Positions 26,809-34,899 of a DNA stretch of 35,158 bases are shown in pieces (position 1 is the stretch's first letter; each line of letters starts with the position of its first letter). A model generated the notes under the pieces. It ran no database searches. It saw nothing but the letters and a program-made list of their open reading frames with translations, and had not been told where the DNA came from. Made by a program: the position numbers and the translations under genes. This stretch comes from Knoellia aerolata DSM 18566 (lineage in GTDB: Bacteria > Actinomycetota > Actinomycetes > Actinomycetales > Dermatophilaceae): the NCBI RefSeq assembly GCF_000768695.1, contig NZ_AVPL01000040.1, positions 1 to 35,158 on the forward strand, given 5' to 3'.

Positions 26809-27231
26809 ATGGACTGGTGGAGCGCAGTGCTGGCGTTCGCGGGAGCCGCGCTGGGCTCCGGGCTGTCGTGGGTCGCCGCGCGCCGCGACGTCGCCCAGCG
26901 CGAGCGGGCCGCCCGCGCCGACGTGGGCCAACGTGAGCAGCAGGCCAACCTCGAGGAGTGGGGGCGACGCTTCACCGCCGCCCTCGCCGGCGTGAGCAGT
27001 GAGAGCCCGCGGCAGCGCGCCCTCTCGCGGGTGCTGCTCGTCGAGCTGGGCCAGAGCGACCTCGCCACCGAGCAGGAGAAGGCGCTCGTCCTCGCCGTGC
27101 TCGACGCCGGGGCCCGGATCGACGGCGACGGTGAGGACGTCACCCGTTTCCGCGCGGGGATGCTGATGGACGAGATCGTCTACGTCGAGGACACTGGAGA
27201 TGACGTCGAAGGGCAGGAGGTCTCGCCGTGA
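26809..27231 (+). CDS. Small membrane-anchored coiled-coil protein of unknown function
   Basis: The 140-residue protein starts with a hydrophobic segment (WWSAVLAFAGAALGSGLSWV) followed by a charged heptad-like stretch rich in Arg, Glu and Gln (about residues 25-50), which suggests an anchored coiled coil. The ATG is supported by a strong GGGAGGAA (26799-26806) two bases upstream. I recognise no family. The stop overlaps the GTG of a 51-codon gene (GTGA). The pair lies between the FetB-like gene and rplS. Confidence 0.68.
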   Translation: MDWWSAVLAFAGAALGSGLSWVAARRDVAQRERAARADVGQREQQANLEEWGRRFTAALAGVSSESPRQRALSRVLLVELGQSDLATEQEKALVLAVLDAGARIDGDGEDVTRFRAGMLMDEIVYVEDTGDDVEGQEVSP

Positions 27232-27383
27232 AGGACAAGCACTACGTCAAGGTCACCCGTGACCAGATCCAGTCCGCGCGCGCCCTCATCACCTTCTCCG
27301 GCGGCGAGGACAAGGTCGACCCGGTCATCGTCAAGATCGCGCACGCCCGACGGGCCACGCAGCCGGACCGCGCCGCCTCCTGA
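27228..27383 (+). CDS. 51-residue small protein of unknown function
   Basis: A short gene starting at GTG 27228 inside the stop of the preceding gene (GTGA overlap) and ending at TGA 27381-27383. The product begins MKDKHYVKVTRDQIQSARAL, is basic, and has no membrane segment. Support comes from the coupling overlap, GC-rich third positions, and GGGCAGGAGG 8-17 bases before the start. It could help or regulate the anchored coiled-coil protein, but that is a guess. Confidence 0.6.
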   Translation: MKDKHYVKVTRDQIQSARALITFSGGEDKVDPVIVKIAHARRATQPDRAAS

Positions 27384-27409
27384 CCCGGATTTCTCCGTAT
27401 GCCGGGTGC

Positions 27410-27422
27410 TCTGGCAGACTTG
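27410..27422 (+). promoter_or_regulatory. rplS promoter -10 region (TCTGGCAGACTTG)
   Basis: CAGACT (27415-27420) is a plausible -10. The word TCTGGCAGA(C/A)T is shared with the rpsP promoter at 22488. No -35 with good spacing is seen. A GTATGCCG octamer lies just upstream at 27397. The transcript would have a leader of roughly 155 nt. Confidence 0.5.
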
Positions 27423-27446
27423 CTCCTTGCGTCCGTCGACACAACG

Positions 27447-27462
27447 CCCCCGCCACAGGGGG
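27447..27462 (+). promoter_or_regulatory. Small hairpin in the rplS leader
   Basis: CCCCC (27447-27451) pairs with GGGGG (27458-27462) around GCCACA, about 20 nt into the predicted leader. It may be part of a regulatory leader of this ribosomal-protein gene. The stem is short, so the call is tentative. Confidence 0.25.
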
Positions 27463-27581
27463 AGTGCAGAGCCCGAGCCACCGCCCGAGCCGCGCATGAG
27501 GCCCGACGCCGCACCTCCATTCAGACAGCGCAACACACCGCGTGGGTGACCTGTGGCACCGCACGAGAGAGCGAAGCAGTC

Positions 27582-27941
27582 ATGCAGCTTTTCCACGAGG
27601 TCGACAAGGCCTCCCTCCGGACCGACATCCCCGCGTTCCGCGCCGGCGACACGGTCAACGTCCACGTCAAGGTCGTCGAGGGCACGCGCTCGCGTGTCCA
27701 GATCTTCAAGGGCATCGTCATCCGTCGCCACGGCGGCGGCATCGGCGAGACCTTCACGGTCCGCAAGGTCTCCTTCGGCGTCGGTGTGGAGCGCACCTTC
27801 CCGCTCCACACGCCCGTGATCGACCACATCGAGCTCGTCACCCGCGGCGACGTCCGTCGCGCGAAGCTCTACTACCTCCGCGACCTGCGCGGCAAGGCGG
27901 CCAAGATCAAGGAGAAGCGCGAGACCTCCCCGGCCAGCTGA
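27582..27941 (+). CDS. rplS: 50S ribosomal protein L19 (bL19)
   Basis: Ribosomal protein bL19 at the 30S-50S interface, 119 residues. Conserved segments are [55 protein letters not shown] and [20 protein letters not shown]. The ATG is preceded by GAGAGAGCGAAG. It is the usual neighbour of trmD and of signal-peptidase genes in actinobacteria. Confidence 0.97.
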   Translation: MQLFHEVDKASLRTDIPAFRAGDTVNVHVKVVEGTRSRVQIFKGIVIRRHGGGIGETFTVRKVSFGVGVERTFPLHTPVIDHIELVTRGDVRRAKLYYLRDLRGKAAKIKEKRETSPAS

Positions 27942-27972
27942 GCCGCGGCGCGACGCGCACGGGCCCGGCGAC

Positions 27973-27978
27973 TAGCAT
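27973..27978 (+). promoter_or_regulatory. Leaderless -10 element (TAGCAT)
   Basis: TAGCAT matches TAnnnT and ends seven bases before the ATG at 27986, with no Shine-Dalgarno between. The degenerate signal-peptidase gene would thus have its own leaderless promoter, 31 bp after rplS. Confidence 0.6.
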
Positions 27979-27985
27979 CGGCACG

Positions 27986-28669
27986 ATGACGTCCCCGGCC
28001 ACCCACGACACCGACCCGGTCCCCGCCTCCACGGCGCGGGCCGGGTCGAGTCGTGCTCACCGGGTGCCGGTGATGCTGGCCGCGGGGATCCTCGCGGTGG
28101 TGCTCGTGCGGGCCTTCGTCATGCAGCCGTATGCCGTCTCGAGCGCGTCGATGTCGCCCTCCCTCGAGGAGGGTGAGCGAGTGCTCGTCTCGAAGGTCGG
28201 GTCCGTCGAGGTCGGTGACGTCGTCGTCGCCGACGTCACCGACGCCTGGCCCGGGCCGGACCGCTCGACGCACATCGACGACGGCCTCATCGGACGCACC
28301 CTCGCCTCGGCGTCGGGGGCACTCGGGATCGACCTCGGCGAGAAGTCCGTCCTGGCCCGGGTCGTCGCGACGGGGGGCGACGAGGTCGTCTGCTGCACCG
28401 ACGGCCGGGTCGGCGTGGACGGGAAGGCCGTGGGGCCGCGCCTCGACGACGGGGCTGCGACCTTCCGCCTCACCGTGCCGCCGGGTCGGGTCTTCCTCCT
28501 CAGCGACAACGCGACCGACGCGATGGACTCGCGCACCCACGCCGGTGCGGGTTCCACCACCGACGGGACGGTGTCCGCCGACGCGGTGGTCGGCACGGTC
28601 GTCACGCGGATCTGGCCGCTCGACCGGCTCGGCCCTCCTTCCCCCTCCTCCTCCACCCCCCAGTCCTGA
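27986..28669 (+). CDS. S26 signal-peptidase homologue lacking the catalytic lysine
   Basis: The 227-residue protein has the signal-peptidase I layout: a cytoplasmic N-terminus, one membrane segment (about residues 28-46), then SASMSPSLEEGERVLV with the serine S55. In the lysine box, where active enzymes read KRVxGxPGD, it reads ARVVATGGD, so A124 replaces the base; the nearest lysine is K120. The GDxxxDSxDSR box is also altered to SDNATDAMDSR. The frame is intact and codon use is normal, so it is not an obvious pseudogene. It sits 14 bp upstream of an intact paralogue, as in the tandem sip clusters of Streptomyces. It may be an inactive partner or use another base. Confidence 0.82.
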   Translation: MTSPATHDTDPVPASTARAGSSRAHRVPVMLAAGILAVVLVRAFVMQPYAVSSASMSPSLEEGERVLVSKVGSVEVGDVVVADVTDAWPGPDRSTHIDDGLIGRTLASASGALGIDLGEKSVLARVVATGGDEVVCCTDGRVGVDGKAVGPRLDDGAATFRLTVPPGRVFLLSDNATDAMDSRTHAGAGSTTDGTVSADAVVGTVVTRIWPLDRLGPPSPSSSTPQS

Positions 28670-28683
28670 GAGCGCAGACACCT

Positions 28684-29586
28684 GTGATGACGAGCCACGA
28701 GGCCCGGTTCGAGCCGGGCCAGTTCGACCCTGACGCGCCTCGGGACGCCACCGACGACGCGCGGTCGGACGAGGGCGCTGACGGGGCAGAGAGGGCCGCG
28801 GGGGCCGAGAGGGCCGAGAGGTCCGGGGGGCCGGGGCGGCCGGACGGGCGCAGCCGGGGTCGGGCCGCCGTCGGTGCGGCCGGGGCCGCGATCCGCGAGT
28901 TCGTCGTCGTCGTGGCGATGGCCCTGGCGCTGTCGTTCGTCGTCAAGACGTGGCTGATGCAGGCCTTCTACATCCCGTCGGGGTCGATGGAGGACACGCT
29001 GATCCTCAACGACCGGGTGGTCGTCAACAAGCTCGTGCCCGGCGTCGTCGACCTCCAGCGCGGCGACGTCGTCGTCTTCGAGGACCCGGGCGACTGGCTG
29101 ACGTCGATGCCCGAGGTGAGCCACGGTCCGGTGCGTGACGGCGTGGAGCGAGTGCTCTCCTTCGTCGGCCTGCTGCCCAACACCTCCGACAACCACCTCA
29201 TCAAGCGGGTCATCGGGCTGCCCGGCGACACGATCGTCTGCTGCGACTCCGAGGGCCGGCTCACGGTCAACGGCGTCCCGGTCACGGAGCCCTACATCAA
29301 GCCCGGTGACGTCGCCAGCTCGATCACCTTCGACATCACCGTGCCCGAGGGCAAGGTCTGGGTCATGGGCGACCACCGCAGCGACTCCGAGGACTCGCGC
29401 TTCCACGACCCCGACGGCACGGGCGCGCAGGGCTCGGTCCCGGTCGCCAACATCACCGGCCGCGCCGTCGCCATCGTCTGGCCCTTCGACCGCGGCGGCT
29501 GGCTGTCCCGCCCGGAGTCGACCTTCACGACGGTGCCGGACCCGAGCGCGGTCCCGGCGCAGCCCTCGCCGTCCGCGACACCGTGA
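28684..29586 (+). CDS. lepB: Signal peptidase I (S26A)
   Basis: A 300-residue signal peptidase I. A long Asp/Glu/Gly-rich cytoplasmic N-terminus (about 65 residues) precedes one membrane segment. All boxes are intact: IPSGSMEDTL with S101, GDVVVF, LIKRVIGLPGD with K174, and MGDHRSDSEDSR. The C-terminus ends in a Pro/Ser tail. GTG 28684 or ATG 28687 could be the start. It is probably the main type I signal peptidase, given the canonical sequence and its place between rplS and rnhB. The stop codon lies within an 8-bp tandem repeat. Confidence 0.95.
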   Translation: MMTSHEARFEPGQFDPDAPRDATDDARSDEGADGAERAAGAERAERSGGPGRPDGRSRGRAAVGAAGAAIREFVVVVAMALALSFVVKTWLMQAFYIPSGSMEDTLILNDRVVVNKLVPGVVDLQRGDVVVFEDPGDWLTSMPEVSHGPVRDGVERVLSFVGLLPNTSDNHLIKRVIGLPGDTIVCCDSEGRLTVNGVPVTEPYIKPGDVASSITFDITVPEGKVWVMGDHRSDSEDSRFHDPDGTGAQGSVPVANITGRAVAIVWPFDRGGWLSRPESTFTTVPDPSAVPAQPSPSATP

Positions 29587-29600
29587 CACCGTGACACCGT
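29577..29600 (+). repeat. 8-bp tandem repeat, three copies (GACACCGT)
   Basis: GACACCGT occurs at 29577, 29585 and 29593 without gaps, then degenerates to GACCCGGT. The lepB stop (TGA 29584-29586) spans the junction of copies one and two, and each further copy restores a TGA in a shifted frame. Confidence 0.85.
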
Positions 29601-29663
29601 GACCCGGTCCGTCGCACCCTTGACCTGACACCCGCCCCGCCCAGAGAGCCCGCAGCACCTGCC

Positions 29664-30449
29664 ATGCCTGTCGCACCTCGTTCCCGGAAGCCGAACCTGC
29701 GGGTCGAGCGTGCCCTCCAGCGCGACGGCTACCGGCTGCTCGCCGGGATGGACGAGGTCGGCCGCGGCGCCCTCGCCGGCCCGGTCAGCGTGGGCGTCGT
29801 CGTCATCGACGACACCTGCCGGTCGGCGCCGCAGGGGGTGCGCGACTCCAAGCTTCTCCAGCCCCACGTGCGCGAGTCGATGGTCCCGAGGATCCGCCGC
29901 TGGGCGCTGGCGTACGCGGTCGGCCACGCCTCGCCGGCCGAGATCGACGAGGTTGGGATCATCGCCGCTCTGCGCCTGGCCGGACGCCGCGCGCTCGCCA
30001 CCCTCGACGTCGTGCCCGACCTCGTCATCCTCGACGGCAACCACGACTGGCTCACCTCCCCCGACGAGGTCGGCCTGCTCGCGTTCACGGACGAGGAGGT
30101 GCACACCCCGCCGGTGACGACGATGATCAAGGCCGACCTGACCTGCTCCTCGGTGGCCTCCGCGAGTGTGCTCGCCAAGGTCGAGCGCGACCGGATCATG
30201 GTCGGGCTGGCTGGCGACCACGCGGCATACGCGTGGGAGCTCAACAAGGGCTACGCGGCACCGGAACACCTCGACGCGTTGCGGGAGCACGGTCCCTGCG
30301 CGCTGCACCGGCGCTCCTGGCGGCTGCCGGGCACGGCCGTCGACGACGGTCCCTGGGGCGAGCCGGGCGCCGTCGTCGTCGACGGACCTGACATGGTGAC
30401 CCTGACGGCCGCCCCACCTACGACGGAGTTGGACACGCATGAGCGCTGA
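29664..30449 (+). CDS. rnhB: Ribonuclease HII
   Basis: Cleaves the RNA strand of RNA-DNA hybrids and single ribonucleotides in DNA. The 261-residue product has [15 protein letters not shown] with D30 and E31 of the metal site, [16 protein letters not shown] with D124, and [18 protein letters not shown]. The C-terminal ~40 residues after RRSWRLPG are extra and poorly conserved in appearance. Its last 11 bp overlap the DUF2469 gene. Confidence 0.96.
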   Translation: MPVAPRSRKPNLRVERALQRDGYRLLAGMDEVGRGALAGPVSVGVVVIDDTCRSAPQGVRDSKLLQPHVRESMVPRIRRWALAYAVGHASPAEIDEVGIIAALRLAGRRALATLDVVPDLVILDGNHDWLTSPDEVGLLAFTDEEVHTPPVTTMIKADLTCSSVASASVLAKVERDRIMVGLAGDHAAYAWELNKGYAAPEHLDALREHGPCALHRRSWRLPGTAVDDGPWGEPGAVVVDGPDMVTLTAAPPTTELDTHER

Positions 30450-30753
30450 GGACCTCGAGAAGTACGAGAGCGAGATGGAGCTCGCGCTCTACCGCGAGTA
30501 CCGCGACGTCGTCGGGCTGTTCTCGCACGTCGTCGAGACCGAGCGGCGCTTCTACCTGTGCAACTCCGTGGACGTCAAGGTGCGCAGCGACGGCGGCGAG
30601 GTCTTCTTCGACGTGACGATGCAGGACTGCTGGGTCTGGGACATCTACCGGCCGGCGCGGTTCGCCAAGCAGGTGCGGGTCGTGACCTTCAAGGACGTCA
30701 ACGTCGAGGAGCTGGCCAAGTCCGAGCTGCAGCTGCCCAAGGGCGACTTCTGA
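30439..30753 (+). CDS. DUF2469 family protein
   Basis: A 104-residue acidic protein of the actinobacterium-restricted DUF2469 family, recognised from [34 protein letters not shown], and [13 protein letters not shown]. It almost always lies between rnhB and yraN. Function is unknown. The start overlaps rnhB by 11 bp with ACGGAG as ribosome binding site, so it is co-translated with it. Confidence 0.94.
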   Translation: MSAEDLEKYESEMELALYREYRDVVGLFSHVVETERRFYLCNSVDVKVRSDGGEVFFDVTMQDCWVWDIYRPARFAKQVRVVTFKDVNVEELAKSELQLPKGDF

Positions 30754-30773
30754 CCGGCTGAGCACGCCGCGCC

Positions 30774-30811
30774 GTCCACAGCCGGGGCCGGGCGCTCTCG
30801 TGGTCCACAGC
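30774..30811 (+). repeat. Two DnaA-box-like words (GTCCACAGC) before yraN
   Basis: GTCCACAGC occurs at 30774-30782 and 30803-30811, in the 108-bp gap between DUF2469 and yraN. With flanks they match the high-GC DnaA box TTGTCCACA at 7 of 9 and 8 of 9 positions. They may bind DnaA or be chance. Confidence 0.3.
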
Positions 30812-30861
30812 GGGCGCCGGCGGCGCTGGCACACCGTCCTCGTGGCGTCGAGGCTCTGCGC

Positions 30862-31221
30862 ATGGACGGACACCAGGCGCTGGGGCGGTACGGCGAGGAC
30901 CTCGCGGCGCGGTACCTGTGCGACCGCGGGATGACCATCCTCGAGCGCAACTGGCGGTGCGCCGAGGGCGAGATCGACCTCGTCGCCCTCGACGGCGACT
31001 GCCTCGTCATCTGCGAGGTCAAGACGCGGCGGGGCACGGGCGCCGGCGACCCGCTCGAGGCGGTGACGTGGCAGAAGGCCCGTCGACTGCGACGCCTGGC
31101 CGCGGCCTACCTGCGCACCCGCCCCGGGAGCGTCCCCGACGTGCGCATCGACGTCATCGGCGTGCTCGCCCGCCCCGGGTCACGGCCCCTCGTGCGCCAC
31201 GTCGTGGCGGTGGGGGCGTGA
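30862..31221 (+). CDS. yraN: YraN/UPF0102 family nuclease-like protein
   Basis: The 119-residue protein has the restriction-endonuclease-like core of UPF0102: GRYGEDLAARYL, then CAEGEIDLVALDGDCLVICEVKTR. The E-x-D and E-V-K residues are those of a metal-dependent nuclease site. No reaction has been firmly shown for the family, but its constant linkage with comM and dprA suggests DNA processing. The stop overlaps the comM GTG (GTGA). Confidence 0.93.
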   Translation: MDGHQALGRYGEDLAARYLCDRGMTILERNWRCAEGEIDLVALDGDCLVICEVKTRRGTGAGDPLEAVTWQKARRLRRLAAAYLRTRPGSVPDVRIDVIGVLARPGSRPLVRHVVAVGA

Positions 31222-32762
31222 GCGCCAAGCTCGGGCGCACCCTCTGCGTCGCCCTCAGCGGGCTCGACGGCCGCATCGTCGACGTCGAGGCGCACATCTC
31301 CGCCCAGCTCCCGCACTTCAGCGTCACCGGCCTGCCCGACAAGGCGTGCGGCCAGGCGCCCGACCGGGTGCGCTCGGCCGCCGCGACGAGCGGGTTCCCG
31401 CTCCCACCGCAGCGGATCACGGTCAACCTCTCCCCGGCCTCGATCCCCAAGCAGGGCACCGGGTTCGACGTCGCCATCGCCCTCGCCGTCCTCGGCGCCG
31501 CCGGCGTGGTCGACGCGAGGCGCATCTCGCGCGTGGTCCACCTCGGCGAGCTCGGGCTCGACGGCACCGTGCGCGGGGTGCGCGGGATCCTGCCTGCCGT
31601 GCTCGCCGCGGCGCGTTCCGGCATGCGGCACGTGGTCGTCCCGCCGGTCAACCTCGCCGAGGCGCAGCTCGTCGACGGGGTCACCGTGCACAGCGCGCCG
31701 GACCTCGCGACGCTCGTCGGCTGGTATGCCGTCCGCGGCGGCGTGGACCCGCTTCCCGTGGCCCTGCCCGTCCGGGGCGAGTCCGAGGGCGCCCGGCGCC
31801 ACGTCGACCTCGGGGACGTCGTCGGCCAGCCGGAGGCCCGGCTCGCGGTCGAGCTGGCCGCGACGGGTGAGCACCACCTGCTCATGAACGGACCGCCCGG
31901 CGTCGGCAAGACGATGCTCGCGGAGCGGCTGGTGACGATCCTTCCGCCGCTCACGCGCGAGCAGGCCCTGCAGACCCACGCCATCCGGTCCCTGACCGGG
32001 GACGAGATCCGGGCGAGCGAGCTCGACCTCACACCACCCTTCGTCGCCCCGCACCACAGTGCGTCCATCGCGTCCATCACCGGTGGCGGGTCCGGGGTGG
32101 TGCTGCCCGGCGCGATCTCCCGGGCACACTGCGGCGTGCTCTTCCTCGACGAGGCGGGGGAGTTCAAGACGTCGGTCCTGCAGCAGCTGAGGCAGCCGCT
32201 CGAGTCGGGCGAGGTCACCATTGCCCGGGCCCGGCAGCTCGTCAGCCTCCCGGCGCGCTTCCAGCTCGTGCTCGCGACCAACCCGTGCCCGTGCGGACGC
32301 GCCTGGGGCAAGGGCGTCGACTGCTCGTGCAGCGCGCTCGAGCTGCGCAGCTACCAGGCCAAGCTCTCCGGACCCCTCGTCGACCGGGTGGACATCCAGG
32401 TCGTCGTTCCGCCCGTGGCGAGCGCGGCGTTCGCGGAGGAGCGGGGCGAGACGAGCGCGGCCGTGCTCGACCGGGTGCTCGCGGCCCGGGGTGCGCAGCG
32501 CGAGCGGTGGAGCGAGCACGGCTGGCCGACCAACGCGCGCGTGCCGGGGCACGTCCTGCGCCGCCGCCCCTGGCGGCTTCCGGCGTCGGTCACCGGCGCC
32601 GTCGACCGGGCGCTCGACCTCGGTCAGCTCACCCTGCGGGGCTACGACCGCACGCTGCGCCTCGCATGGTCCTCCGCCGACCTGTTCGGCCGGAGCGTTC
32701 CGACGTCGGAGGACGTCGGCCTCGCCTACACGATGCGCAGCCAGGGCAGGGCCGCCGCATGA
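31218..32762 (+). CDS. comM: YifB/ComM family Mg-chelatase-like AAA+ ATPase
   Basis: A 514-residue AAA+ protein. In Vibrio, Haemophilus and Acinetobacter ComM is a hexameric helicase that promotes branch migration during natural transformation. The N-terminal Lon-like domain is seen in HFSVTGLPDKACGQAPDRVR and PQRITVNLSPASIPKQG. Walker A GPPGVGKTM starts at residue 225, Walker B is GVLFLDEAGEF, and the Cys cluster NPCPCGRAWG...DCSC follows. The Mg-chelatase C-terminal domain ends the protein. The GTG overlaps the yraN stop and the dprA ATG overlaps its own stop. Confidence 0.93.
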   Translation: MSAKLGRTLCVALSGLDGRIVDVEAHISAQLPHFSVTGLPDKACGQAPDRVRSAAATSGFPLPPQRITVNLSPASIPKQGTGFDVAIALAVLGAAGVVDARRISRVVHLGELGLDGTVRGVRGILPAVLAAARSGMRHVVVPPVNLAEAQLVDGVTVHSAPDLATLVGWYAVRGGVDPLPVALPVRGESEGARRHVDLGDVVGQPEARLAVELAATGEHHLLMNGPPGVGKTMLAERLVTILPPLTREQALQTHAIRSLTGDEIRASELDLTPPFVAPHHSASIASITGGGSGVVLPGAISRAHCGVLFLDEAGEFKTSVLQQLRQPLESGEVTIARARQLVSLPARFQLVLATNPCPCGRAWGKGVDCSCSALELRSYQAKLSGPLVDRVDIQVVVPPVASAAFAEERGETSAAVLDRVLAARGAQRERWSEHGWPTNARVPGHVLRRRPWRLPASVTGAVDRALDLGQLTLRGYDRTLRLAWSSADLFGRSVPTSEDVGLAYTMRSQGRAAA

Positions 32763-33913
32763 GCGTCAGGTCGTTCCTCGACGTCCCCGGTGGAGCCGCG
32801 CTCACGGAGGACCGGTGGGCTCGCCTGGCGTGGAGCCAGGTCGCGGAGCCCGAGACGGTGTCGGTGCGCACGTGGGTCGACCGCTTCGGCGCCTCGGGCG
32901 CGTTGTCGCGGCTGCTCACGGGGGAGCTGGCCCCGGACGGACGCTACGACCAGCGGATCGCCGGCCTCGACGTGAGCGGGTCGCGACGGTCGCTCGAGCG
33001 CCTGCGGGTGCGGGTGGTCGTCCCGGGTGACGAGGAGTGGCCGGTGGGCCTCGACCAGCTCGACACCCCTCCGCTGTGCCTCTACGTCCGGGGCGCCGTC
33101 GACCTCGGTGCCGTCGAGGGAAGCGTGGCCGTCGTCGGCTCCCGCGCGGCCACGTCCTACGGCCTCCACGTCGCCGCCGAGCTCGGCGAGGGTCTCGTCG
33201 GCCGCGGGGTGACCGTGGTGTCCGGCGCGGCGTTCGGGATCGACGCCGCGGCCCATCGCGGTGCGCTCGCCGGGGGCGGGCCGACCGTGGCCGTGCTGGC
33301 GAGGGGTCTGGACCGGGCCTACCCCCAGGCGCACGAGGGCCTGCTGAGGGCCGTGGCGAAGGAGGGTGCCGTCGTCAGCGAGCTGCCGCTGGGCTGGGCG
33401 CCGTACCGGCAGCGGTTCATCGCCCGCAACCGGATCATCGCCGCCATGACGGTGGGCACCGTCGTCGTCGAGGCCGGGCTCCGGTCCGGCTCGCTCAACA
33501 CGGCGCGGACGGCACGCGACCTCCACCGTCACGTCGCGGCGGTGCCCGGGCCGGTGACGTCGGTGCAGTCCGCCGGGTGCCACCAGCTCGTCCGGGAGTC
33601 CGGTGCCACCCTCGTCACCGACACCGCGGAGGTCCTCGACCTCATGGGCCGGCTCAGCCTCGACGCCGTGGGACCCGCGCGGGCTCCCGAGACCGCGGAG
33701 TCGCAGCTGGACCCGGTCGCTCGGACCGTGTGGTCCGCCGTGCCGGTCCGGGAGGGCGCCGGCCTGGCCCGGATGCAGCTGCTCACGGCGATGGACTCGA
33801 CCACCCTGCTCGCCGTGCTCGGCCAGCTGAGCGTGCTCGGGCTCGTCGTGCGTGACGGCGACCGGTGGCGCAAGGCGCCCGTGACGGGACAGACCCGCCG
33901 ACCGGGTGGTTGA
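32759..33913 (+). CDS. dprA: DNA-processing protein DprA
   Basis: DprA/Smf loads RecA onto incoming single-stranded DNA in natural transformation and is also present in many species not known to transform. The 384-residue product has the extended Rossmann fold: [38 protein letters not shown], and [26 protein letters not shown]-terminal winged-helix-like DUF ([20 protein letters not shown]) follows. The ATG overlaps the comM stop, so yraN-comM-dprA is one translationally coupled unit. Confidence 0.95.
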   Translation: MSVRSFLDVPGGAALTEDRWARLAWSQVAEPETVSVRTWVDRFGASGALSRLLTGELAPDGRYDQRIAGLDVSGSRRSLERLRVRVVVPGDEEWPVGLDQLDTPPLCLYVRGAVDLGAVEGSVAVVGSRAATSYGLHVAAELGEGLVGRGVTVVSGAAFGIDAAAHRGALAGGGPTVAVLARGLDRAYPQAHEGLLRAVAKEGAVVSELPLGWAPYRQRFIARNRIIAAMTVGTVVVEAGLRSGSLNTARTARDLHRHVAAVPGPVTSVQSAGCHQLVRESGATLVTDTAEVLDLMGRLSLDAVGPARAPETAESQLDPVARTVWSAVPVREGAGLARMQLLTAMDSTTLLAVLGQLSVLGLVVRDGDRWRKAPVTGQTRRPGG

Positions 33914-33945
33914 TCCCGGGTCGACCGGATGAGACGGTGCGGGGT

Positions 33946-34899
33946 GTGAGTGCCACCCGGGAGGCCGTGATCGACGCCTTCGAGCGTCACCTGCGCGCCG
34001 AGCGTGGGCGCTCACCGCACACGGTCCGGGCCTACCTCGGGGATCTGCGGGACTTCTTCGCCCACCTCGACGGTGCCGACACCCACGGCCGCGGCGACCG
34101 GGTGGTGCCCGCGGCGGCGCCCGTCACCCCGCTCGACGCGGTGCGGCTCGCCGACCTGCGAGGCTGGCTCGGCGTCCTCGCCGCCGGTGGTGCCGCCCGC
34201 TCGACGATCGCGCGGCGGTCGGCCTCGCTGCGCACCTTCTTCGCGTGGGCCACCCGCCAGGGCCACGTGGACCCCGACCCGTCCCTGCGGCTCGTCGCCC
34301 CGAAGCGGCACCGCACGCTGCCACCGGTGCTCGCCCAGAACGACGCGGCGGAGCTCCTCGACATCGCCGCGGTCGCGGCGGACGACGACGACCCGGTCCA
34401 CCTCCGGGACCGGGCGATCCTCGAGCTCCTCTATGCGACCGGGGTCCGGGTCGGCGAGCTGACCGGACTCGACACCGACGACGTGGACCTCGACACCGGG
34501 GTGGTGCGGGTCATCGGCAAGGGCGACAAGGAGCGGCGCGTGCCGTTCGGCCGACGGGCCGCCTCGGCCCTGGTCGACTGGCTGGAGCGGGGCCGGTCCC
34601 GGCTCGTCGTCGACGGCAGCGGCCCGGCGCTCTTCCTCGGCCGGAGGGGTCGGCGGGTCGACCCGCGCCAGGTGCGCACCCTCGTGCACGAGATGCTGGC
34701 CCACCTGCCCGACGCGCCGGACCTCGGTCCGCACGGGCTGCGTCACAGCGCCGCGACCCACCTGCTCGAGGGGGGTGCGGACCTGCGCATGGTCCAGGAG
34801 CTGCTCGGCCACTCGTCGCTGGCCACCACCCAGATCTACACGCACGTCTCCATCGAGCGGCTCACCGCCTCCTACGCCCAGGCCCACCCCCGTGCCTGA
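33946..34899 (+). CDS. xerC: Site-specific tyrosine recombinase XerC
   Basis: Tyrosine recombinase that resolves chromosome dimers at dif with XerD. The 317-residue product has the SAM-like N-terminal domain ([19 protein letters not shown]) and the full catalytic set: R168 (TGVRVGEL), K in [12 protein letters not shown]263 and R266 ([10 protein letters not shown]), H289 (LLGHSSL) and Y298 (TTQIYTHVS). The position downstream of dprA in this synteny block is that of xerC. The GTG start at 33946 is chosen because the open frame upstream overlaps dprA and gives a non-family N-terminus; a ribosome binding site is not clear. Confidence 0.92.
   Translation: MSATREAVIDAFERHLRAERGRSPHTVRAYLGDLRDFFAHLDGADTHGRGDRVVPAAAPVTPLDAVRLADLRGWLGVLAAGGAARSTIARRSASLRTFFAWATRQGHVDPDPSLRLVAPKRHRTLPPVLAQNDAAELLDIAAVAADDDDPVHLRDRAILELLYATGVRVGELTGLDTDDVDLDTGVVRVIGKGDKERRVPFGRRAASALVDWLERGRSRLVVDGSGPALFLGRRGRRVDPRQVRTLVHEMLAHLPDAPDLGPHGLRHSAATHLLEGGADLRMVQELLGHSSLATTQIYTHVSIERLTASYAQAHPRA

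Noticed and set aside
27986-28669. Degenerate signal peptidase as a pseudogene
   Set aside because: The frame is uninterrupted, codon use matches its neighbours, the membrane segment and serine are kept, and a leaderless promoter precedes it.
33865-33945. Earlier in-frame start for xerC inside dprA
   Set aside because: The extra N-terminal residues do not resemble XerC, and the overlap with dprA would be 49 bp. GTG 33946 gives the standard length.
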